A DNA stretch of 64,000 nt, taken from contig NC_049983.1 in the NCBI RefSeq assembly GCF_000003815.2, positions 20,829,739 to 20,893,738 of the forward strand, written 5' to 3'. This stretch comes from Branchiostoma floridae. Taxonomy: Eukaryota; Chordata; Leptocardii; Amphioxiformes; Branchiostomatidae. Position numbers and translations under genes: made by a program. The notes under the pieces were generated by a model. That model was given only the letters and a program-made list of their open reading frames with translations. It had not been told where the DNA came from and ran no database searches. Positions 10,727-25,531 of this stretch are shown piece by piece (within the stretch, counting starts at the first letter, position 1; every line of letters starts with the position of its first letter).

Positions 10727-13700
10727 GTGAGTTTGTGGTGTGGGTTTGGATGTGTTCTCGGTGGAACCGCTACTTGAAGCCAGCTGAGTGAGCAGGCAAG
10801 CAGCGCGCGTCTGTGAGCGGCTGTGATTCATGCCGACCGCCATCCCACTCCCTTATCTGGAGTATTTCCTGTCTGTGCTGTAGTATAGCTTCCCTTACCC
10901 ACCAACAAGTCAGTGTAGGGTTGCTGTCCTTCCTGTACAGACGACAGGACTTCTCTAGGGTGAGTTTTGGTGCTACAAGTCGTGCCGTACGAACGTGTTG
11001 ATTTTTGCCCTCCCCCATCTTTGTTATCAATATTTTTTTCGGGGACCGTTGTGGCGCTAGAATTCCTGCCCGTAACAGCTGTGACTTTTATCTTGATCTA
11101 ACGAGAACGAGGGACACTGTGTCGTGTTTCTAGGAGGGTTTGCCCACTTATGTTTAGAGTTTCTGTCTGGGCAACAGTTTTCAGACAGAAGGGTGGGGGT
11201 TGAGGCAGGCAGTGTTAGCTATACCAATTATTTACCAATGCTCAAGCTCCAAAATGCCCAGACCTCTCCAGGCATACACACACAGATGGCTTTCGTTACT
11301 TTACCGCTGCGAGCCTTTATCAAAAGTACAACAGCTGGGCCATTTCTCCATAATTCTTCCCGACGGGAATAATGCCTTTTCCTCCCCAAACTTCAAAGTT
11401 TTTTCGCTGAAGCGGTAAGTATTCGTAATCTGAACCATGGCTCCCCCAGACATGCAATGTCTCCACAGGTAGCAACCTTTTAGATTTAACTGGATGTCTT
11501 CAACTCGCATGTACATGTTTATTTTACTTTGTCATAAATCATATTTCATTAATGACTGGTTACTACTCCATCTGATGTAGTGCCTGCTACATATGTAACG
11601 TTATAATGTGAATATGTTTGATAAATTTACAAGCATCATCAGACAAGAGTGGTGCTGGCAGAACTTTAAAAAAGTATGATTTTTTTTTAAATTTCTCAAA
11701 GGCAGGCAAAGCTTCAAAGAATGCCAAAGTCTGGTCTAAGACATGGTATACATCTTTTTATTGCTGTCAATAGCTTGAAGGAAGAAGTGTAATAGGAGAT
11801 GTGAGAGTTTAGGACACCATGTGGAAGACTGGATTGTGCTAATGGGACTGAAGTGGGCACAGGGTTGGCAAACAATTGAGTGAAATACGAACCAGCCTGA
11901 TCCAACACTGCAAAATGAACAAACTGTGTGGCCTTTGGTGGACCCCTTATTTCATTTTCACAGAAAAATTATATTACGTTTAGCAGAGAGAATTTGTCAT
12001 GACCAAATCAGAGCTTGTTACAATGGAACTGATGGTATAGGCTTGCTGGTAAAGATACATTGTAACAATGTTACCCAGCAGCTAACCTGTATTTGTTATT
12101 GCTGTACCCATTTGTTAATGATCCCAACATTAATAAAGATATGTTTGCAATAACATGAAAGGCAGGGGTCTTCATATTAACTCTCTCCTGAGGTTACACT
12201 GTGATTATCTGCTTTATGTTTTCTAAGCTAATTGTGTTTCACTTGTTGGTAAAATTGTGTTCTGTCTACTCTTGCAGCTATGAATTTTCCTATCCTCTCT
12301 CAGACAATGTCAGACAACTGCAGGTGTGCATCAGAGGGTCAGATTCTTCCTAGCAAATAGAGACTGTACCTTTTCACAAAGCAAACACCACAGAATTTGC
12401 AGTGGTATGGGGGTAATCAAAGGCGGGGCTTGGAGCTAATTGTTGTGCATAATCTGGTCATGCTGGCTTTCTCGCCTTGCATCAGCTACAAAACTAAGTT
12501 TTCGGTTAGGGACCTTTTCATTGGTTTTGTTGCCTTTATCCTTCTGTGCTGGAAAATCCAAGCACACTCACATGGATTGGTTGGTTGGTTGGGAATGTAA
12601 GAATTGCGGGGGGAGGAAGGGAGAAACTGGATAGGTAGCAACAGCATGACAGGAGAAAAGTGATGTGATGTGAACATCCTCCCCTTGTTTTCTGACACCT
12701 CAGGGTGTGTACAGGAGGACTGGGCGCCAGGCTGGTACTGATCAACTGGAGAGCAAATACCACCAAGAACAAAGGAAAGATGTTTGTCTTTGCGGAGATC
12801 AAGTTTTTTTCCCATCCCCCTGAAAATCCAGCTTCTTTGTTCCATAATTTTGTGTTTGTAGATGATTACGCAAAGTAATAGATCTACTTCACACCTCCTC
12901 TCTAAGTGGTGATTTTTGATAGCAGTAAAGAAAAAATAAACCATTAGCTTAGAGTAATGATAATTTGCATCTTACTAGTATTTACCGTATAAACAACAGC
13001 CTGTTTTAAACTTCAGGATGTATTTTTAGAGAAATTTGTTCATCTGTTATGTCATCAGTTGAGATTAAAACAGCTGGCTTACTATAAGTATTTTTGTTGA
13101 AAGACAGGCTGGAAAATACAGCACATTTTATATAGCGAGTGAGCTTATATTCTGTACAGCTAATTATGCCCTGCCCTAATCTGATAGACAGATGTTCCAT
13201 ATCCTTATTAAGAATCACCAGACTTGAGCCAGGTGCTGGTTTATCTGGACATTTGGTCAGATTTGCATATGAAATCCCTTCGCAATGTCTTCATGTGGGA
13301 AAACTTTCCTGGGTTTGATTAGGAGTGACATGCCAGAAAGCATTAGTCGTATGTGGCCTTTGTAATATCGACATCTCTGGGTGTTGTTGGTAGGAGGCCA
13401 AGTGTGATGTTCTCCAGTGTGTTTTTCCAAGGATGCAGATCAATTGCAGGCATGCCTCCTTCCAGCCATAGTCATGGGTAGTTGTTGCCAAGAACAGTAC
13501 AAGCACCCATCTTTTATGTGGTGAAACTGCTTTCAAGGTTACGTCGTATTGATTTTTAGCATGGATCTGATGATACAGCTTTCAAGGGAGAAGGTAACTC
13601 CAGCAGCCTTTTCTGGCTTTAGGCAGGCATCACCAGTTGTGCTAAGTGTACAGCAAAGCCTTGCACTGTCCTCAAACGTTCTGACCCATGCCTAAAGGTG

Positions 13701-16700
13701 CCATGCTCCCACGGTACTCCTTAGATGGAGGTCTGTCTGACATTAGCCATACACCTGTATGATCCCAGCTCAGGTAACGGTGATGTTGTATTGTTGTGAC
13801 CTCCCGTTACCTCCTGTTTTGTTTACCATTGTTTGCCAACAAAGGTGTTTTGCAGATCTGTGTTTGTGGGCCTGTTGGTTTCCCACCACCTTACACCACT
13901 GTCGGGAAAGTTCACATTGAAAGCAATGAAATTTTTTTGTTACGGTTGCTTCTCATCATTTTTAGCTGTTTTTTGCAAGGGCAGGATGGAAGCAAGAAAG
14001 GACATTGATTGACAGTTGACTGGGCTCTCAGACACTGAATGTAGAGGTCATGGGTTCCTTACTGGCATTCCTGACTAATGTTGTGTTCTTGGAAATACTT
14101 CTTGTGCTAAGTCAGAATATGATATAAAAACATGAAGATAGGTGTCTTTGAAACCACAAGTAAACTGAGGTAACAATTTTGGGAAGCACCTGTTCTACAG
14201 TCTGTCAGGTGTTTCAAGTAACTGTCCCAGTCTAGACTGGGGGTCCCCTGTGACACACAGCCCCAGGCTGGGCTCCAGGTATGTGCATGTAAACATCAGA
14301 GGATACAGTCCCTGTCCCCAGAGGCTAGAAACCTCAGGTAGGGAGGCAGACAAAAGGCCCAACTTTCTATAAATTATAGATGCCTCGGTTATCCCAGAAA
14401 GTTTTGAACGACATGAGATCAGTTTGAAAGATGTTGTTAGAGAAAGGGGTTCAGTGAAATGGACAGAATTGCCTTTGTCATTGGATTGCAGTAACTTGAT
14501 ATAAAGATTTCTGGAACTCTTCCAGTTTGATGGATATCCTATTAAAAGAACACATTGATTGGTCTGACCTGGGGTCATAGGCAGTTTGTCTTGTTACTGT
14601 CAGTTATATGATACACTTAAAGGGCCTTTTTTCTTCCAACCAAGCGAACTTCTGCCTCCATTGAAGAAGTTGTGGACTAGGTGACATGGATTGGGTTTAC
14701 TGTTTCTTAAAAGGCCTTGGGCTTTACCTGCGTGCATACCTTGTAGCCCAGGTGTTTATATTTGATTAACCTTGACAAAGGCATGGACTTCAACCTCCCT
14801 CAAACTTGTCACTTAGTGCAGATTAGACTGTCACCCTGGTCAGCAACACAAAACCATAGCATAAGATGGATGTGCTTGTAAGCCTACAGTGTTGTTTTCA
14901 GTCTGCACACTTTTACAGAATCTGTTCTGTTTTTAAGAGATAAAGCCATATGTATACAAAAGTGTGCAGTCAGGCATAACCTAGGATGTTCAGGAGTGAC
15001 CTGTAAGAGGAGCAATTAACCTGTCCATTCTAGTCAAGTGCCTGCTTGTAGAAATCATCCTCTTGAAGAATAACAATACTTAAGTAATACTGCCATGCGC
15101 AAAGACGTAAACACAGGTAAGGTAACCCTACCTGCAGGAGATACAACCCTGACAACAAATACAACCCCTGAATCAAAGAAAGGAAAGAAGATATTTGTTG
15201 TAATGAAGGGGTAGACAGGAAACACTGTGTAGGAAGGCGGAAACAGTCGATAAGGTGTGTTCGAATTGGTTTCTATTGTCTCTATTGGGGGGATGTCAGA
15301 GGTGGCTTATCTCTTCTGAGGGCAGAGTTCTAGTTCATAGTCTGCCAATTTCGTGGTAGGAATATCACGCAGACAGTTAAAATGAATTCTCGTGGAGATG
15401 TTTGCTTTTTGTTTCATTTCTCCGTTCCATCTTACCTTTAGAATTGTTTTAAACAAATGCTGCATTCTTGCTGGTGTTTTCGTTTATATTTCTTTGATAT
15501 TCTCATTCATATCTCTGGACATTCTTTGTCCGTCTTATTATGGCTCTGTGCACCTTACCAACAAAGACTAGCTGGCCATGTGGGGCCCACATGAACTGTA
15601 CCTGCGGATATCCTGCGTCTGCAGTTTGTTGACGCACCTGACCAGACAATAGCTGGACACGAGACTTACAGGTAATGGGAAAAGCAAACTAACCAAGTGG
15701 GTATCTCAAAAAACACTGGAAAGTTCCATGGAAACCTGTTATGTTGTAGTTGCAAGTCAAGACAACCATGTTTGAAGTTTCTCACCTGCTTACCATTACA
15801 TACACTTTCAGACTGACTGTGATAAATAGAAAGAGTAGTGGTGATACATTGCTGTCAGCTGAGAATTACCTGCTGGTATAAGGTTACCTGGTCAGGTGAG
15901 GAATCTGACTTGCCTTGTGATAAATCATCTCTCTGTAGTTTATCATGAAGACCGATGATTTAAGGCCTTTCTGTGGAAGAAATCTGTGGATAAGGGCTCC
16001 ATCCATAGGTGATTGATTTCTGAGATGATGAGGTATGAACTATGATTGGTTCTGTTGTATGATTAAGGACTGTTGATTCGTCACTTCAAAGACATGATTG
16101 CAAGGGAAATGTGGAAAAGATGTACTGCTGGATCAGTAACTGACGTGCACAGAATACTGGTATCATAATCTATTGGGGGAATGGAAAGAAGAAGATACTA
16201 CAACTGGCTATATTTTAGTTATCAACAGTGGTAGGGAAGCAATTATACAGTAGCTCCTAGGGACAACTTGGTATATTAAATGTTCCATGGTAATGCATGG
16301 GGTTCTAGGTGATTTATGGCTTGTAATATTTGGGATATGCCGTATGTAAATTTATGTGTTATCATTCCTATCTTCTTCAGTAATTGCATCCTGTTAGAAA
16401 TGGCTATCACAATCCAGGCATTCAATGAAGGGTTTATAGGTATTTTGTGAGCTAAGTTTACACATAAAAACTTTCTTTCTAAATATGGCAGCTCTCTTGA
16501 AGTTTGGTCTGGTGATAGAGCAATATTCCTTAAATACTTGATGGATGTGTTGGGGCTCCATGGCATAGAGTTAGGATCAGAAAAGACTGTGAAGCATCCC
16601 CAGACACACACAGCTGTACACCTTTGGAAATTGTAGGATGTATCACCACCAACCAGGGAGGCATAAACAGAGGCTGTTTGAACCCAAACGTATTGAATCC

Positions 16701-19700
16701 CTTTTGGTGCAATAGTCGCTGTATAAATTTTGATGATGTTTCATACACAAGGATTAGACCTAAGCTAGAACATTGATTTTCACTTCAGGACATGGCTTTA
16801 TGTTATACTTTTATCACTACTTCTTGTCGGGTAGTCCATTCTGAAACATACTAAAATGTCAAGATACGTGTGATAAATAAGTTAAGCAATTTTTAGATAT
16901 TTACTGAGCTTTACAGTGGAAGGAATGCGAGTTTCCAATGGAATGGAGATGTCAGCTTTTCAAGGCAGATTGAAGGCTTGTTATGACACTTGATTTCTCA
17001 GTAAACACAGCAATGCAAACAGGGAGGCTTGTGTAAGGAATGCCTGTCATAATTTGAGAGCTAGCACAGGTGTTGTCCTGTAGGGAGGCAGCCATGCAAA
17101 TGCTAACACTGCAGTATGGCTCACAGAAAACAAACAATGATAGCATCTGAGATTTCGGAACTGTTATTGTCTGAATTATTGTTGTAGTAGAAATTGAATT
17201 GCTGCCGAATTTCATTTCAATGTCTGAAAATTTTGCTCTAATTCTTTAAAGTGAAGGACTGACACTCGTTTTTATATATGGTGTATGATACTGCTGAGAT
17301 AAATTGAGTAAACAGAAAACTGGTTTATTTTGATTCTATTTATCTTCACAAAGGAAAACAGTTCAAATTTGATACTGGATCAATGACAGGATGCAGTTAG
17401 CATCTTACCAGATTGCTATATCTAAAAATTTTGTAAGAAAGGTAATAGATGAGCCTGAATGTCATTGATTGTGATAACAGTAGGAAAATATATCTGTCAA
17501 TTTAGAAAGACCTCAAAGGTCCGGGTTATTCTCTAACCCAGAGTCACAGGGATGGTTTGTTTGTTTTGGTAACATCACCATGAAAGGGCACCGCTTAGTT
17601 TGAATCTGGACCATCAAAATAGGGCCTTATTTGTGGTAAGAAGTAGATGTAATATTTCACACGACAACCAAGCCTTGTTGTAGATTGAAGATATGGTTAG
17701 CATTCTTGTCTGGGTCAGAGAACGTAGACAGAGTTCAAGTGGACACGAATATTGGTAGGGCAGACATTTTGGAATTTAAGGGTGGTCCGAAGAGTAATTT
17801 GAAACTTTTCAGTTGCACAAGAAGTTGTGATGGGGACAGTGTTACTGTAACTAAATGCCTTGTTGAATTTGTGCATTTTAGTAACTTCTACGTCATGTAA
17901 GCTATTGAAGTTCTGTTCCAAGTTCTGTTTTGTAACTTACTATTATGCTACAGTATAGCATTGATTGAAGAATTCCTCGGAAGAAAGTCTGTGTTATGTG
18001 CAAGTTCTTACTTTGACTATGTTTCTGTTAGCTTAAAGCAAAGGTCTATGACTGGTTGTAGAGATGTTGGCATGTAAAAGGGCGGTACTTTGTATGAGAC
18101 ATTGGCTACAGTCCAGAGGGTACTGGGGTCATCCACCAATGAAAGGTAGAAAAGATCTAGATAGACAAATACAACAAATTCAGGTCTAGGTCAAGGAGTT
18201 GTTTCTTTTACCATGAATTCCTGAGAAGTGAAAAATTGCTGAGTTGGTCTCATATATATATAAACTGAGGTTATGATTAGTTTCTTTGGTACTTAACTTG
18301 AGCATATGGATGAAATACCTTAGTGTCATTCAAGCTTGGGGGCTGAATTCGGGGTCGCAGTAAATAGGACATTGTTGTATTAAACATTTCATTTCCTTCC
18401 CATTTCATATCAGCAACAAGTGTGTTTTCCTTTGATAAGCAGTCTTATATATTTCTCCCAGGCCTAGTTCAGACAGTTCAATAGCTGGAGCCTCCAGGCA
18501 GACTCTTGGCGGGGTTCAAATTATCAGAGAACGGTAACTTCCATAGACAGTTGGAAAAATGGCTCCGATGATTATCTACACACCATGGTGCCTGCAGTCT
18601 TTCTTCTGGAAGAAGTGCATTTATTATTTAAAACTTTTACATTTCTTTGGGCTAATATTTCATCTATATGCTTTTGCCGAGATGACTTTGAGTATTGCTA
18701 CCAAGGTGAAATCAAAATGCGGAAAGTAAAGTTTAGATGGAGATACTGTCTACCTTAGCTGCTCATAAAAGCTTTCAGCATCAAGCATACATGCACCTTG
18801 GGAGTCCAGTCTAGACATAGTGTCACCAACTTTCTGTTCGAAAGTTAAGTCCGGAAAACGCATCAGACTTTTCGATAGGTTTTCCTGGCCTTTGTCATTG
18901 GTGCCATATTATGTGTGTACTGTATATGTAAACACAGACGAGGTCCAAGGTTTGTATCATGTACTATATGACGTCAGTTTATTTATATTTGGAAAGAGTT
19001 AGCCTTATGCTGACCTTTAAGTGTCATTGTACATCGCAATTGTTTGACTTCGTTACAAGGATGTGTTCTTGACCAGAGGCAGATGAAGAGTCTTTCGAAA
19101 GAGGAAAGAATCATGTTTTGTACAACAGCCATCAAGGTAGCATTTGCCCAAGAGTAGTCAGATAGTCCCGAGGTTACTGTAAAATCTGTACCTGTCACAT
19201 TATGAGATAGCGTACAAGGGTGTCCCTGTGTCCTACAGGCCCTCAAAGTCAAGGTTGTAGCACTTGAATAACGGCTTAGTGACTGGGACAACAGAGTGGG
19301 TAACACAAGGAGCATTTCAATCAGCACTGATGGGATGAAATTCTATAAACGTTCAACAAATCTATATAATCTATCTATATAAGTTCAACAAATATCTTTT
19401 ATGTTAAGACAGAACTGCTTTTCTTGAGTGTGATGGCATTGTACAATTCCTGATTTAGTGTTGCATGAGTAGAAATACAATCCTATGTTTATGCACTGGA
19501 CTGTCACTCTTAAGTTGAGTACGTTTACCTGTCCCAAAATAGACCTGATATTTTTAAAGGTTAAGAACCCACTTCTTTGACAAACCCAAGAAAATGTGGC
19601 GACAAGGATCCCCACATCGGTCCAGCAATCTCTGTTTGCGTTCTGGCTTACCGGCGTTCTAATTGCGGCACTTTTGTTTCGGACTGTTTCCTGCCTGTAG

Positions 19701-20044
19701 TTTGTTTGCCACCTCTGCTATGTGCTGTCCTGACTTGTAGTGTACAATTCTGTGACTCACTGTTTGTGTTCCACATCCTCTGGCCCAATTCTGCAGGTAC
19801 CAATCATTCCAAGTATTTCCCAGACAAAGGGAAAGACCCAGTGTACCGAGATGAGAAGTTTGGAGTAAAGTCTAGCAGCCATATCTGTTAACTTTGGTGC
19901 ATAAAGGCAACATATTTCACCAAAAATCATGGAATTTCCTAATTTTTACTTTAATTTAATAATTTTTAATTTTAAATTTGATGATGTTGACAGTTGAGCT
20001 TAATTTTGGGGGCAGGAAAAGTGTGTTATATTCATTTTACGGAC

Positions 20045-21353
20045 TAAGGCCCACTTTACATTACGCTTTTCGCGTTAGCGGTAAATTTCCCGTTATCGGG
20101 ACGCCGCTATCGGCACCTCTTTAGACACACCGCCCGGAAATCTGACAGGACACCCGCGGCGCGCGGTGGAATGTAAAATCTTGGTGAAAGTCTACCCGTA
20201 AAGATCGCAGTTCTTTTTAGCTGCACGTTGTTATATTGAACAAATGCTAATTTTTTGTTTGCATACCGCTACCAAGTGATTGAAAATTCAAATACGTGAC
20301 TTGCATGAGAAATACAAGTCCCTGACTACGTTGTTGTTTCGCTGACACTTCCGGTAACTTCGACCACAAAATTTTCGATAAAAAAGCACTTAAAAACCCT
20401 TTCAAAGCGAACTGTTTGATAGAAGATCCCTTTCTTTCAGTGATGACCTGCTAAATTATGGCTACGTACTGAAATAACCGTGAATATACGCACAATTCCT
20501 GCAGGTATAATAACTACCTCGTACGTAAAAACTCAAGCTGCCAGCAGTTCATGTGGCGGGAATTTCCCCACCAATGTCATAGCAACGGCCACCACTGTCA
20601 TAGCAACGGCCAATCGGAGACGCGTAATGGGATTACTTCATACAAAATTTGCAGAGATAGCGGCTTCTGGTTTCGGTACAACGTAACGATGTATTGCAGG
20701 AGGAAATATTCGGAATCGAACTTGTATATTTTTTTACAGGTCTTCCACGAAAATTGTGCAAAAGTAGGTCGTCCAAAAATGTGAGAATGAGACTATTTTT
20801 CGCTGACATCCCGCCTGCTTTGAAGGTTGACTGCAGACCCGATTGACGTAAGAGCCTGCGTAGGTGGCCATTACGGAAAAGGCAGGCCGTGAAAACTATT
20901 TTTTCTGCGTAGTTCGGGTTGATTTTTGGGTTGACATTCATTCTACTAGTATATAAAAAAGTAACTATCGGGAGACTGTTTTCTTATCACTGTATTCTTA
21001 CCCAGCGTTATGAACATGATCGCTGCTGGCAATTTTCCTCCAATGTTTTGCAAATCTGAGTTTCTGTACCCACCATTTTTTCGCGCCATATGCTAATAAG
21101 CGCGCGCTTTATGCTAAACGTCTAAACCCTGACTCCCGCTAACGCGAGCCCGACGTGTTCGCTTTATACGCAGTTTGGCGTTGACGGGGACTCCCGCTGA
21201 GCCTACGGCCGTACGCTTCGGAGTGGACGGGAGAAAATTTGACGATAGCGGGACTACGTTAACGGGAACTCTCTTTACACGGGGCTCCCGCTAACGCAGT
21301 CCCGCTAACGCCAGTCCCGCTAACGCGAAAAGCGTAATGTAAAGTGGGCCTTA
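20045..21353. mobile_element. 1.3 kb non-autonomous DNA transposon with 37 bp perfect TIRs
   Basis: The 37 bp at 20045-20081 (TAAGGCCCACTTTACATTAC...) are exactly the reverse complement of 21317-21353. The outermost TA on each side may be a TA target duplication. Near the right end TCCCGCTAACGC recurs at 21286, 21300 and 21315 (also 21134), with related inverted copies inside the left end, like transposase-binding subterminal repeats. The interior has only short open frames, so it is non-autonomous. It is much richer in CpG than the surrounding DNA, suggesting a recent insertion. Superfamily is uncertain (TA duplication would fit Tc1/mariner). Confidence 0.9.
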
Positions 21354-24300
21354 GGTCAACGTTGTGTAAGTGGCAGTTGTTCAGATAGTGGTAGAGTACT
21401 TGACCACTCAATGAGAAAGACCATTCAAAGCAAGTCTGAAAATCAAGACATCTTTTATCAACATGAAAATGTCAAAAGCTCTAGCACCCCTATACTCAGT
21501 ATGGAATGTCCTGCCATTCCCAACATTCCAGAATCCTATCTGGGTTCTCTCCTTTCTTGTTTTCCAAACTGTGTGCAGCCCAAAAGTTAGGGATACACAA
21601 ATGCTTGGTCCAAAAGTTTAGAGAGAGAAAAGGTTTTCTCCTCTAAGAAAGGTAGGTTTGCAGCTTATGTTTGTGTACCATACTTCAAAAGGAAATGGAG
21701 AGCTGTAATGCTGCAACTTCACTCGGATCCACCCATGCTCATGGAATTTAGTGTTTGACAACCATCGTCCTGCAGAATTTCTGAACATCGCTCCTTCAAA
21801 CAGAACTTCTGACATGTGAAATGAGTGGAGAGTTTTCTCAACATAGCCTCAATGGGTGCAGTCAGTAGCTGACAGAATATAAACATGATAGTAGATCTAT
21901 ATAGAGAGAAAAGGTATCAAAATGACAAAACAATCTGCAGTTGGCTTACTGTAGACTTTGAGCATTGCTAAGGTTTACTAAGAAATGGGCCAGAAAGCCT
22001 GACGAAGAAAGTCTCTTATTTTCATTTTAAGCAATTTTTTGCCTAATTTCTTATGTCTGGAAAACCATTAGGGTGTAGCCAATGTGTAATTAGAGAGGCA
22101 GGAAGTATTAAATGTTTTCCCTTTGATCAATGATGGGTTGAGCTGCCAATTAACCAATGACACTAATTACCAAACAGTGAGTTTAATGGATAAAGTTTGT
22201 CCTGCTGATTGCAGAATGACCATTTTTGTTAATGGTAGAGTGGCATACCCTGTTATCAGCTATACTCATGGGAGAGGTAGGATAAGTGGCTTGTGGCCAT
22301 GCTCATCAGTCTAACGAAAATGAGATGTTCTGTCTGACTCTTGCTTTGGCCAGAGGTGTGTTTTGTAAAATATCTCAAAATTTATGAAGAGGCATATTTC
22401 CATACAAGCCTTTTCAGTTGTTTCACAAGTCTGTATGTGGGCCAGGTATCCTGACATTTTCAGCATGCTTGGATACACAGGGGAATGTTATCTTGACCAA
22501 ACGTACTAACAAGGTATGCTGACTTTTGGCTGTCTAATGTCACACTTGGACTGAGGCCTAATCCATTCATGTTTGCACAGTTCTGCCCGTCCAATATCAG
22601 CTTGCAAAGATACCTGTTTGTAACATGGACATGTCGATGTTGGCTACAAAGAACCAAAGAAGAACTAATTTCTAGTTGCAAGTGATGGAGAAGCATGTGG
22701 AGATTCCTCAGGTTTGGTTGCCATGTTTGCTGACTCCCAGGTGCTTGTTGCCACCCCTGTGAGGCACTGGTGTTTGGATTGTCCCTCTGCCTGTTGGTTC
22801 TTGTTGATTGTGGTAAACACAAACCATCTGGCCCACAGTCTCCCCCAGCTCGCAGCAGTGTCTGCCTCCTGCCAAGTCCAGCCAGGATCAGCCCCTGCAG
22901 CAAAAAAACTGGGACCCTGAGAACGGAAAGGTGATGCCAGAGTTCAAGTGGAAGATTTGAGATTACTGGGTGCATCCTTTCAGAAAGCTGCAAGCTGGTT
23001 GAATAAGGTCCTTATGTGTGGTACTGTATTGGGGCTATGTTTATTTATCTGGCATGCTGCTGTGTGTGGGACATGCAAATGTCCCCCTGCATGTTTGAGG
23101 AGGCGGCAGGGTCAGAGGGGGCAGTACTGTGCTGGCTTTGCTCTTCTAGCCAAAATCTGGCTTAGATTTTGTTGCTAGGAGGGTCCTAATCCTGTGGTAG
23201 CAGAACAGCCTTGGGCATACTGTAGATCTAGGTAGGTCTGACAAGGCAAAGGGGGTCCTGCCCCTTTAGAATGTTTTATTTGTCACACGCTCCCAGCATT
23301 GAGTGAAGAATGCAGGATTAGCTGCAGCCTCCCTCCTGATAAGCAATGGTTGGCTCCACATGTTGGTAATTAATCATTTGGAACAAACCACTAACTGTTA
23401 TAGGGAGACCAAAGTCTTTTGTGTTTTTTTTTTTTTACTACTACTCCTTTGATATCACTTGATTGTGATAGAAAAGCATTGTCAGTATAAAAGTTTTGAA
23501 ATCACACAACATCAAAAGGGGTTTTTCTTGCACATTTCCATTTCTGAGGACCACTTGTCCAACCCATTGTGATGGTTAATGACTCTCCCCCTAAATCCAA
23601 GATGGATGCTGTTGACATTTGTTGGACCATCAGCCTAGCTGTAGCCTCAGCTGTTCCTGGGGTAAGCGGTCTCTCTTCCTTCCCTTTGTAAACATAAGAA
23701 TACCTCTATTCTATTTGCACTTCGAGCCTCTTGTATTTCTCCATCTCTGGTTTGCCCCTGGGTTCAACAGCTTCCTTTGATCATATAAATCATTGCTTTG
23801 CAGCAGGGAGGAGGCTGCAGCAGAAGAGAACCACCAGAAAGCTTCCGGCACCGATGAAAGCCATACTGTCACGTTCTGCAGATTTCTTTTGACATGTTGT
23901 GATGGTTTAGTTTATGATGTATGTTGCAGTGTTATGGTGCAGCACATTGTACAATTAATTTGTACCGTAAAGAGAACATTAATCTTCGATCCACAGCACA
24001 CTTTGGCCAGGCAATCTCAGACAATCAGCTCCTGGGGTATTGATCAACTGACCCTGTATTCTGACACCTTCTAAGAAGCCGTATTTATCATCTGTGCCTG
24101 CTGCAGTTATTTTGTTTAGTTTATTTGATGCTGCTGACAAGTGGGGTGGCTGGCTGCCTTCAAACATGTTCATGCTATCCTTTGTTAGGAAATGTACACA
24201 TCAACCCAGGGGTTTTAATGTCTTGTACTATTAATGTCAGGCTACATAATGGACCACAGTCCTTAAAAGTGCTACTGGTCCTTTTTGTTAGTGAATTTCA

Positions 24301-25531
24301 GTGCAGTTTCAAGGGCATAAAGTCCTTTGACTTTGTGAGAAGCAGAATGTGTGGGAAATAGAGCAGATAATTTGATGTCAGTTTTACACCCATGGCTAAA
24401 GCTCTTGTGTATTTAGGCACCCAGACATTCTTGTGTTCTCACATACCTGTACTATGGTTGCAGTTCCCAGGGAGTTCTTTCTTTCAGGGGTTTTGTCCAT
24501 AGATAATAACTGTGCCCTAGAGCTTGGTCTTATTCCCTTGAAACAAGGCAGCTGAAGGCCCCTAATCTGTTCAAAGGTCGTTATTTTGTCACTAATTGGT
24601 TGGGGAAAAGCTGATATATTTGTTTTTAATAATAATAATTTTATGACAAATTGTGACCCAGTCATCTAGGCACCAATCTCATTGTGAATTCTGGTACTTC
24701 ATGACTGTCATGCGTGAGTTGATAATAAAACTGCCTGCCTGCGGTATTCTCTTAAGAGGAATGAAAGATGTTGATTTTCATCCCTTTTACCAAGTCAGTA
24801 TAATCTTAAACCTATCCTGTATTTGAAGCATGGTAGATAAAGCTTCTATATAAATAAGGACCAAAAGCTCTAAATGCCCCTTTAATTAGTTTCTAGATCC
24901 AACTGTTGTATTGGTAGGAATGGTAGCAGATAAACCTTGATGGTTGTAAAGCATGTTTTCTTTTTCCATAATGGCTAGGCTTACTGCATGGTTAGTAGTG
25001 CGGAAGAGTGCTGGATAATGGAATTTACCTTAAATGTTTACCTAACGTAATGGTATTGCCATTTGGTTTATGGCTGTACCTGTGGAGGAGTAGACCCTAT
25101 TCGTTCTGCTGTGATTTCACTGGAAGTTTGAACAGCTTGGTGGTAAAATCTCCAGCCAGGGCCCCCACAGGAAGGGGGTAGAAAACCCTCAGAGTTCCTA
25201 GATTTATATCAGAAAATTGAATTGGGTTGAAAGGCTTAGGTGAAAGGGGAGCGGAAAGCCTTTCTTCAAGACCTTCTCCAGTGGAGAGCTTGGATGTCTT
25301 TGAGAGGAAATCCATATGTACATGAGTCTGACATGAGCCTGCCTGGTACATGCTGGGAATGTGTATGTTGCTGTTGATGGTATTATGCAGCAGTGGGCAG
25401 GATCACAGGCAGGAGGCTGGTAATCACACTAGTCCTATTGGTTCCACTGGTCTCATTACCGACCTCTTATGGAGATAGCTTGCTGTGGACAGGGATAATG
25501 GACTTGGTCAGGTGTTCAAGGAGATAAGGAT

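Noticed and set aside
12486-12944. 152-codon minus-strand frame
   Set aside because: Low-complexity aromatic and basic runs, no motif, no splice context that would make a gene.
22460-22993. 177-codon minus-strand frame
   Set aside because: Begins at a non-ATG codon, has no recognisable motif, and lies in presumed intron sequence of biased composition.
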